In this document: in pieces, positions 24,337-32,070 of the stretch
Layout: every line of letters begins with the position of its first letter
Numbering within the stretch: the stretch's first letter is position 1
Origin: Blautia glucerasea
GTDB taxonomy: Bacteria > Bacillota > Clostridia > Lachnospirales > Lachnospiraceae
Length of the DNA stretch: 45,749 nucleotides
NCBI RefSeq assembly: GCF_020537505.1
Contig: NZ_JAJBMO010000030.1
Location: 1 to 45,749 of the forward strand
Direction of reading: 5' to 3'
Position numbers and translations under genes: made by a program
Notes under the pieces: generated by a model
Databases searched by the model: none
What the model saw: the letters and a program-made list of their open reading frames with translations, nothing else
What the model was told of the DNA's origin: nothing

Positions 24337-26847
24337 ATGAAAAGAAATTCAAAACGCTTTCTGGCACTGTTTCTTTCTGTAGCAATGACGATCACTCCGG
24401 CTGTGCTCACACAGGCAGAGGGGGAGGATGTAAATGTGCTGGTTACAGCTACCCCTACACCAGCTGCAGAGGAAAAAGCTGCGGACATGGATGATCAGAA
24501 AACTGCTTCTGAAGATACTTCTAATACAGCCTCTTCAGAGGAATCACCGGCTACGGAAGAGCCGGCAAAGGAAATCCCTTCCGAAACACCAGCTCCGGAG
24601 CAGACTCCTGCAGCAGAAGCGGATCAGGAACCAGAGCAGACACCGGAAGCAACTGTAACTCCGGCAGAAGAGAAAAAGGAAGAGGCAAAGGATACCAAAA
24701 CTTCCGAAAAATCCGATTCCAAAGAAGAAACCGGAAAGACAGATGACACAACAAAAGCAGATGTAAAACCAGACGGATCGGACATCACAATTGATAAGCC
24801 AGATGATTCCGGCGCCCTTGGTATGTTTAAGATTGCAAGCTCTTCTGCAAGACACGAGGGAGACAAAACAATTGTTACTATCGTAACCGCTACAGACAAA
24901 TACGATGCCATCTATCTCGGAAGCGTGGAAGATGCAAAAAGCGATCCAGAAAATGTATGTGTAGGAACTCCTACAGGAGAGGGCTATACCTTTGAATTTG
25001 CAGTTCCTTCCACAGAAGAAGACCAGAAATATCAGGTAGCCATCCGTAAAAAAGAGGGCGGCGTATGGTATCAGTATTCCAAAGGCGGAGAATTTACCAT
25101 TACAATTCCAGGCAATAAGGCACCCACACCAACGGTTACACCAGTTCCAAGCGAGACCCCAGCTCCGGCACCAACCGCTACCCCAACCCCTGCTGTTAAA
25201 CCAGCCGGTAACGTATGCGACAGCGGAATTTATAACGTAACTGTAAATTCCAGCGCAACCATGTTCCGTGTAGTAAACTGTGTGCTTACTTCCAAGAATG
25301 GCAAAATGACTGCTGTCCTTACTTTAAGCGGTACAGGATACGATTATCTCTTTCTTGGAACAAAGGAAGAAGCTGCCGCAGCAGATTCCTCGAAATGGGT
25401 TCCATATGTGGTAAATGCTGACGGTAAGTATACCTATGAGATTCCGGTAGAGTCTCTTGATGATGGAATTGCAGTCGCTGCTTTTTCCCATAAAAAACAG
25501 ATCTGGTATGACAGGATCCTTACCTTCCAGTCAGAAACCTTGAACAAAATCGGTGATGTGCAGGATGACCCGGAAACACCAGATGATAACACGGATACTC
25601 CGGCTACAGTTACCCCAACACCTACAGCAGCCCCAACCCCGAGCAGTACCCCAACCCCAACACCGTCTCCGAAACCAGATAAAAAACCGGAAAAAGAGTC
25701 TAAATATGAATCTGACTTAAGCGGCGGAACAGCAGCGGTAAACAGTTCCACTACTCTGGCAGACGGAACCTATACTCCGGACAGCTTCTCCTGGTCCGGC
25801 GGAACTGGAAAGGTAAGCATTTCCTGCAGCAAGATCACCGTAACCGGCGGACAGGCTTATGCGACGATCGTATTCAGCAGTGAATACTATGGATATGTAA
25901 AAGCAAACGGAAATAAATACTACGGAGCATGCGGCGGCGGAACATCCACCTTCACCATTCCGGTGGCATTAAACCAGAATAATACCATTATCGGTATGAC
26001 CACCAGAATGTCCCAGGCTCATGAGATTACATATACCATTTACATTGCCTTAAAGGGTGCCAACGATCCGAAGAAGACCGATAAAGAGAATCCGGCTTCT
26101 GATAACAGCATGCTTTCCACAGGAAACAAGAAGTTAGACGAAGAGGCGCCAGAGATCACAGGACTCGAGTATAAAGAAGAAACTAAACTGGAGCATGCAA
26201 AATACTTCAAACTGTATCACTATGCAAAGGGCATTACCCTTCTGGAAGTAGATATGACCACAGATACAGCAAGAAAAGCAGAAACAGCTGATGAAACAAC
26301 AAAGGCACAGGATTCCAATGAGACTGCCAGCACAGATCAGCTTTATACTGGAAACGTTGTAAAATACCTGATCGTACCAGATGGTGCTGTTATTCCGGCT
26401 GGTCTTGATAAAGACGTGATTCTGATCCAGCAGCCAGTTGAATCTGCTTATGTAGCTTCCACAGATGCCCTTAATATTCTGGATAAACTGAATCTTACAG
26501 ACAAGGTTACCAGCCTTGGAATGGAGAAAGAGGACTGTACAGTAGACAGCCTTACAGCAGCACTGGAAAATGGCTCTGTTGTATTTGCGGGAAAATCAGA
26601 TGATACAGATTATAAGACACTTGTAAAGAGCCAGTGCGGACTTGCGATTCTTTCCTCTGATATTCTTCCGGCTGAAGAATCTGAGGTAAATGATAAGATG
26701 GAACTGCTGAAGGATGCGGCAGAGAAATATTCCACCTTGAAGATTCCATTTATCGTAGACCGTTCTTCTGACGAAAAGGATGAGGAAGCAAAGGCAGAAT
26801 GGGAAAAAGCATACGAAGCTGTTTTTGTAACAAGTGATGAGGCTTAA
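24337..26847 (+). CDS. B12-regulated surface protein: three NEAT-like domains plus a half substrate-binding domain
   Basis: Secreted protein of 836 aa. The signal peptide covers about 1-28, followed by an acidic Pro/Thr/Glu linker (29-160). Three beta-rich modules lie at about 161-258, 295-400 and 470-572, separated by TPTPTP-type linkers. Modules 1 and 2 share a core (MFKIASSS.., MFRVVNCV.., GYDYLFLGTKEEA, YDAIYLGSVEDA) that resembles NEAT haem-binding domains. Module 3 is more diverged. Residues 604-836 match the N-terminal lobe of the next gene's product (FAGKSDDTDYKTLV versus FAGKYDEPDYELLV, FIVDRSS versus FVDRSS) and end before the second lobe. There is no LPxTG, SLH or lipobox, so anchoring is unclear. 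The riboswitch suggests corrinoid binding, which is an inference. Confidence 0.82.
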   Translation: MKRNSKRFLALFLSVAMTITPAVLTQAEGEDVNVLVTATPTPAAEEKAADMDDQKTASEDTSNTASSEESPATEEPAKEIPSETPAPEQTPAAEADQEPEQTPEATVTPAEEKKEEAKDTKTSEKSDSKEETGKTDDTTKADVKPDGSDITIDKPDDSGALGMFKIASSSARHEGDKTIVTIVTATDKYDAIYLGSVEDAKSDPENVCVGTPTGEGYTFEFAVPSTEEDQKYQVAIRKKEGGVWYQYSKGGEFTITIPGNKAPTPTVTPVPSETPAPAPTATPTPAVKPAGNVCDSGIYNVTVNSSATMFRVVNCVLTSKNGKMTAVLTLSGTGYDYLFLGTKEEAAAADSSKWVPYVVNADGKYTYEIPVESLDDGIAVAAFSHKKQIWYDRILTFQSETLNKIGDVQDDPETPDDNTDTPATVTPTPTAAPTPSSTPTPTPSPKPDKKPEKESKYESDLSGGTAAVNSSTTLADGTYTPDSFSWSGGTGKVSISCSKITVTGGQAYATIVFSSEYYGYVKANGNKYYGACGGGTSTFTIPVALNQNNTIIGMTTRMSQAHEITYTIYIALKGANDPKKTDKENPASDNSMLSTGNKKLDEEAPEITGLEYKEETKLEHAKYFKLYHYAKGITLLEVDMTTDTARKAETADETTKAQDSNETASTDQLYTGNVVKYLIVPDGAVIPAGLDKDVILIQQPVESAYVASTDALNILDKLNLTDKVTSLGMEKEDCTVDSLTAALENGSVVFAGKSDDTDYKTLVKSQCGLAILSSDILPAEESEVNDKMELLKDAAEKYSTLKIPFIVDRSSDEKDEEAKAEWEKAYEAVFVTSDEA

Positions 26848-26864
26848 CTACAGGAGAGAACGAA

Positions 26865-28067
26865 ATGTATAACCGAAAGCTGAAATATAGGATCTTAAGC
26901 ATTTTTGCAGCAGCAGTAATGACGCTCACCGCCATTACACCAGTATGGGCAGATGAGGAGAATGCAGAAACCACAGAGGCTTCTGCTGAGGCTTCTTCTG
27001 ATTCTGAAACAGAAAGCGCTGCCCCAGAGATTGCAGGTCTTACCTACGAATCTACAATGGAACTTTCCTTTGCAGAATGCTTTGATGTTTATTATTATAA
27101 GGATGGCTACAAGCTTCTGGATGTCCATGATGATGCCAGATATCTGGTGGTTCCGGAAGGAAAAGAAGCGCCAGAGGGACTGGATGCGGATATCCGTGTG
27201 CTTCAGCAGCCTCTTGATACGATTTACATGGCAGCAACTTCCCCTATGGCCCTGTTTGATGTAATTGGAAGTGTTGACGCCATCAAATTCTCCGGTCTGG
27301 ATGCCTCTGGCTGGTATATTCAGGCTGCAGCAGATGCCATCGACAATGGGGATATGACCTTTGCCGGAAAATATGATGAACCGGATTATGAGCTTCTGGT
27401 AGGTGATGATTGTGATCTTGCCATTGAATCAACCATGATTCTGCATGCTCCCAAGGTACAGGAGATGATTGAAACTCTGGGAATCCCGGTTTTCGTCGAC
27501 CGTTCCAGTTATGAGAGCCAGCCTCTTGGACGTACAGAGTGGATCAAGCTTTATGGTGCGATGATGAATAAGGAAGAGGAAGCAAATACCTTCTTTGATC
27601 AGCAGGCCCAGATCATTGAGAAATTAAAGGATTTCACCAATACGGAGAAAACAGTGGCATTCTTCTATATCAATACCAGCGGTTCTCCAGTGGTCCGCAG
27701 CCCGAAGGATTATATCTCCAGCATGATCGAGGTTGCGGGCGGAAGAAATGTTTTTGCAGATCTTCAGGATGACAGTGGAAAAACTTCTGTATCGATTACA
27801 ATGGAGGAGTTCTACAATACAGCTGTAGACGCAGATTACCTGATCTACAATTCCAGTATTGATTCCTCTGTAAAGAACATTGATGATCTCCTTGCAAAAG
27901 ACAGTCTGATGGCTGATTTTAAAGCTGTAAAAGAGGGAAATGTCTGGGTAACAGATGATTCCATGTATCAGCATACAGACACTATCGGAGAACTGATCAA
28001 TGACCTCAACCTGATGTTCACAGATGGAAACGAGGAGGATATGACCTTCCTTCACAAGCTGAGCTGA
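26865..28067 (+). CDS. ABC transporter substrate-binding protein, BtuF-like
   Basis: Class III (BtuF/FhuD-type) binding protein of 400 aa. The signal peptide ends at VWA-DEE (29/30), then comes an acidic linker to about 52. The N-lobe is about 53-245, and the second lobe starts near 260 (TVAFFYINTSGS, then VAGGRNVFADL). There is no lipobox Cys, unusual for a Gram-positive binding protein, so it is either released or held by its uncleaved signal. Corrinoid is the likely ligand because the operon begins with a cobalamin riboswitch. The family also includes haem and siderophore binders. Its own AGGAGAG ribosome binding site lies upstream, 17 nt after the previous stop. Confidence 0.88.
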   Translation: MYNRKLKYRILSIFAAAVMTLTAITPVWADEENAETTEASAEASSDSETESAAPEIAGLTYESTMELSFAECFDVYYYKDGYKLLDVHDDARYLVVPEGKEAPEGLDADIRVLQQPLDTIYMAATSPMALFDVIGSVDAIKFSGLDASGWYIQAAADAIDNGDMTFAGKYDEPDYELLVGDDCDLAIESTMILHAPKVQEMIETLGIPVFVDRSSYESQPLGRTEWIKLYGAMMNKEEEANTFFDQQAQIIEKLKDFTNTEKTVAFFYINTSGSPVVRSPKDYISSMIEVAGGRNVFADLQDDSGKTSVSITMEEFYNTAVDADYLIYNSSIDSSVKNIDDLLAKDSLMADFKAVKEGNVWVTDDSMYQHTDTIGELINDLNLMFTDGNEEDMTFLHKLS

Positions 28068-28111
28068 TTGTGTTGCCGGATAAGCGATTTACATAAAAGA
28101 TACCAGACTTT

Positions 28112-28143
28112 GAAAGCGGACTTCTGATAAGTAGTCCGCTTTC
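28112..28143 (+). promoter_or_regulatory. Intra-operon hairpin between binding protein and permease
   Basis: GAAAGCGGACT (28112-28122) pairs perfectly with AGTCCGCTTTC (28133-28143). Only a short T-poor tail follows. It could trim or stabilise the mRNA so that binding protein exceeds permease. Confidence 0.6.
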
Positions 28144-28175
28144 CTTAGACAAAACATAAATGGAGTATAATTAGA

Positions 28176-29228
28176 ATGAACAGACAATCCGATGGAACCA
28201 GTTTCCACATGGAGAACTTTAAGAGAAGATCTCGCTATACATTGGTTTTTGTTCTGTTGATCCTGGCGTTTGGCCTGATCACAGTTTTGAATATCAATAC
28301 AGGAAATGTTCACATTTCCCTGTCTGAGATCGTAAATATCCTTTTGAAAAAAGCCACTGACACCAAGGAATACAGCATCATCTGGAAGATCCGTCTTCCC
28401 AGGATCCTGATGGCAGCCATCCTTGGAGGTGCATTATCTTTATCTGGTTTTCTTCTTCAGACCTTTTTTGAAAATCCCATTGCAGGACCTTTTGTTCTGG
28501 GAATTTCTTCGGGCGCCAAAATGGTAGTCGCACTTACTATGATCTACTATCTTGAAATCGCCCAGAATGTAACCTCTTATACTTTGATCATCGCTGCCTT
28601 TATCGGTTCCTTGATTTCCATTGGCTTTATTCTTTTGATTTCCAAAAGGATCAAGCACATGGCTACTCTTCTGGTTGCGGGAATCATGATCGGTTATATC
28701 TGTTCCGCCGTTACAGACTTCGTGGTAACCTTTGCAGATGACTCAAATATTGTAAATCTTCATGGATGGTCACAGGGAAGCTTCTCTGGTATGAGCTGGA
28801 GCAATGTTTACATTTCCTGTGCAGTTGTGGGTGTCACCCTGCTCCTTACGTTCCTGCTGTCAAAGCCCATCGGGGCTTATCAGCTGGGAGAAGCTTATGC
28901 GCAGAGTATGGGTGTGAATATTAAATTTTTCCGTGTTGCATTAATCCTGCTTTCCAGCATTTTGTCTGCAACAGTAACTGCTTTTGCAGGACCTATTTCC
29001 TTTGTTGGAATTGCAGTTCCATTCCTGATGAAAAGAAGCTTTGGTACATCCAGACCGTTGATCATCATTCCGGGAACCTTCCTGGGAGGTGCTGTTTTCT
29101 GTATGATGTGTGACCTGATCGCCAGAATGGCGTTCGCGCCTCTGGAGCTGAACATCAGCACCGTTACCTCCATCTTTGGAGCACCAGTTGTTATTTTCAT
29201 GATGTTGCGAAAGAAGAGAGGAAACTAA
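28176..29228 (+). CDS. FecCD/BtuC-type ABC permease
   Basis: Permease of 350 aa with about ten membrane helices. Family motifs are RLPRILMAAILGGALSLSG near residue 74, NPIAGPFVLGISSGA, GWSQGSFSGMSW and FAGPISFVGIAVPFLMK near the C-terminal coupling region. It forms the membrane channel of the corrinoid importer with the ATPase that starts 1 nt after its stop. GGAG about 10 nt before the ATG supports this start. Confidence 0.92.
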   Translation: MNRQSDGTSFHMENFKRRSRYTLVFVLLILAFGLITVLNINTGNVHISLSEIVNILLKKATDTKEYSIIWKIRLPRILMAAILGGALSLSGFLLQTFFENPIAGPFVLGISSGAKMVVALTMIYYLEIAQNVTSYTLIIAAFIGSLISIGFILLISKRIKHMATLLVAGIMIGYICSAVTDFVVTFADDSNIVNLHGWSQGSFSGMSWSNVYISCAVVGVTLLLTFLLSKPIGAYQLGEAYAQSMGVNIKFFRVALILLSSILSATVTAFAGPISFVGIAVPFLMKRSFGTSRPLIIIPGTFLGGAVFCMMCDLIARMAFAPLELNISTVTSIFGAPVVIFMMLRKKRGN

Positions 29229-29229
29229 A

Positions 29230-30330
29230 ATGGACAATTATTATTTTCATATGGACAACCTTTCTGTTGGCTACAATCGAAAGGCACTGATCCACGATAT
29301 TTGTATTGGAATAAAAAAGGGAGAGATCGTAACTCTCATTGGTCCCAACGGTTCGGGGAAATCCACGATTTTAAAAAGTATTACAAGACAGCTGCAGATC
29401 ATTGGCGGAAAGGTCTATTTTGATAACCAGAATCTGATGTCCTTTTCCTTCCGGGATCTTTCTACCCGTATGGCGGTAGTTCTTACTGAGAGAATGAAGC
29501 CGGAGCTGATGACCTGCCATGACATTGTGGCAACCGGCCGTTATCCTTATACAGGAAGGCTTGGCATTCTTACAAGGGAAGATGAAGAAAAGGTAGAAGA
29601 AGCTATGAAGGCGGTACATGCAGAATCTCTTGGCAGCCGTGACTTTAACAATATCAGTGACGGACAGCGCCAGAGAGTGCTTCTTGCACGCGCTATCTGT
29701 CAGGAACCAGATATTATTATCCTGGATGAGCCTACTTCTTTCCTGGATATTAAACATAAGCTGGATCTTTTATCTATTCTTCGGGATATGGCGAAGAAAA
29801 AGCAGATAACTGTTATCATGTCTCTTCATGAAATTGACCTTGCACAGAAGATTGCTGATAAGATCATCTGTGTAAAGGGAGATACCATTTCCCATTTTGG
29901 AAAACCTGAGGAAATTTTTGAGGAAAATATGATCCGGGATCTTTATGAGATCAACAACGGCTTTTTTGATCCGCTGTTTGGAAGCATCGAGCTTCCAAAG
30001 CCGGAGGGAGAAGCAAAAACTTTTGTGATCTGTGGAAACGGCACTGGTATTCCCATATTCCGGCAGCTTCAGAAGGAGCATACTCCTTTTATTGCAGGCG
30101 TTCTATACACCAATGATGTGGATTACCGCCTGGCAAGACTGCTGGCCAATCAGGTGATCACAGAGAAGCCCTTTATGGAAATCAGCGAGGAAACCTTCCA
30201 GAAGGCTTTAAAAGCCATGGAAAGCTGTGACAGGGTTATCTGTACAAGCGTACCTGTTGGAAGCTGCAATAAGCGTCTGGGAGAGCTTATCGAGGCAGCA
30301 AAGAAAAGCAGAAAAGTGCAGTTTGTATAA
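29230..30330 (+). CDS. ABC importer ATPase with extra C-terminal domain
   Basis: ATPase of 366 aa. The usual core ends near residue 255: Walker A GPNGSGKS (38-45), Q-loop region, signature SDGQRQR (about 142), Walker B IIILDEP (about 161) and H-loop His199. The remaining roughly 105 residues are not part of the family core. They read like a small Rossmann-type domain (FVICGNGTGIPIFRQL, then LYTNDVDYRLARLLA, ending VICTSVPVG) and carry two Cys near 332-345. This is not the CbiZ amidohydrolase fusion known elsewhere, as far as I can tell. The ATPase drives the permease beside it. Confidence 0.9.
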   Translation: MDNYYFHMDNLSVGYNRKALIHDICIGIKKGEIVTLIGPNGSGKSTILKSITRQLQIIGGKVYFDNQNLMSFSFRDLSTRMAVVLTERMKPELMTCHDIVATGRYPYTGRLGILTREDEEKVEEAMKAVHAESLGSRDFNNISDGQRQRVLLARAICQEPDIIILDEPTSFLDIKHKLDLLSILRDMAKKKQITVIMSLHEIDLAQKIADKIICVKGDTISHFGKPEEIFEENMIRDLYEINNGFFDPLFGSIELPKPEGEAKTFVICGNGTGIPIFRQLQKEHTPFIAGVLYTNDVDYRLARLLANQVITEKPFMEISEETFQKALKAMESCDRVICTSVPVGSCNKRLGELIEAAKKSRKVQFV

Positions 30331-30461
30331 AGAAAAAACTCTATATCAAAAGCAGTGAGGGATTTTAAGCTCATTATATAAAAAACAGAAAAAAACACTC
30401 TATACGGAACACATGTTTTACGCTATACTAATTTTACTGAAGGGAGGAGATAAAATAACTT

Positions 30462-31325
30462 ATGAAAAAGAAGATTTTTACAAAAGATAACCTGATTTTC
30501 TTTTTAATTCTGAATCTGGGATTAATTTTTACAGCAGTTGGAATTTCCATTTTCAAAACGCCAAACCACTTCGCATTTGGCGGTACATCCGGTTTGTCCA
30601 TTATCCTGTCTACCCTGTTTCCGAAGTGGAATGTAGGCGCATTCATGTGGATCGTCAACGCAGCGCTAGTTATACTCGGATTTTTCTTTCTGGGAATCCG
30701 TTCTATGGGATGGACTATTTATTCCTCCTTTGCCCTGTCTTTTTATGTAAGTGCCTGTGAAGTGATCTATCCGCTTAGTTTCCCGCTGACACATGATGTA
30801 TTCCTGGAGCTGTGCTTCGCGGTTATCCTGCCAGCAGTAGGAGCGGCCATGGTATTTAACGTAGGTGCTTCCACTGGTGGTACCGATATTGTAGCCATGA
30901 TCCTGCACAAGTATACCAGTCTGGAGATCGGACGCGCCCTTCTGGTCAGCGATCTTGGAATCGTACTGATCGCCGCTTACCTTTACGGTGCACAGACCGG
31001 ACTTTACTGTATCCTGGGAATGATCTTGAAATGTACCGTCGTAGACAGCGCCATTGAGAGCCTGAACCTGCGAAAGGTCTGTACCATTATCAGCAAGTAC
31101 CCGGATCAGGTGGAAGACTTTATTATCAACGATCTTCACCGTTCTGCAACTGAGCAAAATGCCTTCGGTGTTTATACCAAACAGGAGCAGAAGGTACTGA
31201 TGACTGTTCTCACCAGAAGCGAGACCAACCGCCTTCGCATTCATTTAAGACAGATCGATCCCCACGCTTTCATTACCATTGTAAACAGCAGTGAGATCAT
31301 TGGAAAAGGCTTTCGGTCTATTTAG
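30462..31325 (+). CDS. YitT/DUF2179 family membrane protein
   Basis: Protein of 287 aa. The N-terminal two thirds hold five or six membrane helices, including GTSGLSIILS and VGASTGGTDIVAMIL, typical of YitT. The C-terminal DUF2179 domain (about 205-285) includes a VLMTVLTRSE strand and HAFITIVNSSEIIGKGF. The function of the family is unknown. GGGAGGA lies about 12 nt before the ATG, and an extended -10 (GCTATACT) ends at 30429. Its last 8 nt overlap tail to tail with the response-regulator gene. Confidence 0.9.
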   Translation: MKKKIFTKDNLIFFLILNLGLIFTAVGISIFKTPNHFAFGGTSGLSIILSTLFPKWNVGAFMWIVNAALVILGFFFLGIRSMGWTIYSSFALSFYVSACEVIYPLSFPLTHDVFLELCFAVILPAVGAAMVFNVGASTGGTDIVAMILHKYTSLEIGRALLVSDLGIVLIAAYLYGAQTGLYCILGMILKCTVVDSAIESLNLRKVCTIISKYPDQVEDFIINDLHRSATEQNAFGVYTKQEQKVLMTVLTRSETNRLRIHLRQIDPHAFITIVNSSEIIGKGFRSI

Positions 31326-32070
31326 TATTTCTGCTCACGAAACACTTATTTCTGCAATCTGTGGGCGTAATGCCAAAAAAATTCCGAAATGCCTTACTGA
31401 AATAATTATTATCGGAATATCCAACCCGGGCAGCAACTTCCTGGATCTTAATAGAAGGATCCTCCAGAAGTTCTTTTGCCCGGGTCATTCTGACCATAAG
31501 AAGGTATTCCTGAATGGTCATCTCATAATGCTGGCGAAAAAGGCGTGTCAGATACTCCTGGGTAAAGAAGTACTTCTTCGCATAACTGCTAATCTTAAGG
31601 GGCTGTGGATAGTTCTGGTCAATGTCCTGCCGGATCCTGGCGACAACTTCATCAGGGGAAAGCTTTGACACTTCTTTTTCTAAACAGGTACCAGTATTTC
31701 CCAATGTCTGGACTGCTTTATCAATGGCAGCATTCAATTCTTCCCGTGCAATTGGTTTTAACAGATAATCAATGGCACCACATTTCAAAGCTGCCTTTGC
31801 GTAATCAAAATAATCATACCCACTGATTACAATAAAACAGGTATCCCTAAATTCACGTGAAGCCTTTTCCAGGAATTCCATGCCATTCATAACCGGCATC
31901 TGCATATCTGCAAAAACAATCTGGGGCTTTATTTCCCGCATGGTTTTTAAAGCTGCAGCACCGTTGGTTTCCTGATAAAGTTCTGTAATATGATAATCTG
32001 CCCAGTGCCCAAGCCTGCTTATTGCAATTCTAGCAGGTGCCTCATCGTCAATAATCAGTACTTTATACAT
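31318..32070 (-). CDS. YesN-type response regulator (receiver plus AraC HTH)
   Basis: Regulator of 250 aa from the second of two adjacent ATGs, which is the one properly spaced from GAAGGG. The receiver domain has acidic Asp8/Asp9 in IIDDE, phospho-acceptor Asp55 in FADMQMPVMNG and Lys in LLKPI. The AraC-type double HTH covers about 150-240 (VAARVGYSDNNYFSKAFRNFFG). The gene follows the kinase with the start inside its stop region, so the pair is translationally coupled. It likely controls the sugar operon on the other side of the kinase. Confidence 0.92.
   Translation of the reverse strand: MYKVLIIDDEAPARIAISRLGHWADYHITELYQETNGAAALKTMREIKPQIVFADMQMPVMNGMEFLEKASREFRDTCFIVISGYDYFDYAKAALKCGAIDYLLKPIAREELNAAIDKAVQTLGNTGTCLEKEVSKLSPDEVVARIRQDIDQNYPQPLKISSYAKKYFFTQEYLTRLFRQHYEMTIQEYLLMVRMTRAKELLEDPSIKIQEVAARVGYSDNNYFSKAFRNFFGITPTDCRNKCFVSRNTK

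Noticed and set aside
24544..24911. Minus-strand frames opposite the Pro/Thr/Glu linker
   Set aside because: Low-complexity shadows caused by the repetitive linker codons.
26146..26870. Half-lobe and binding protein as one gene split by a frameshift
   Set aside because: The second gene has its own ribosome binding site, signal peptide and complete N-lobe, so the half-lobe is a paralogue and not a broken part of it.
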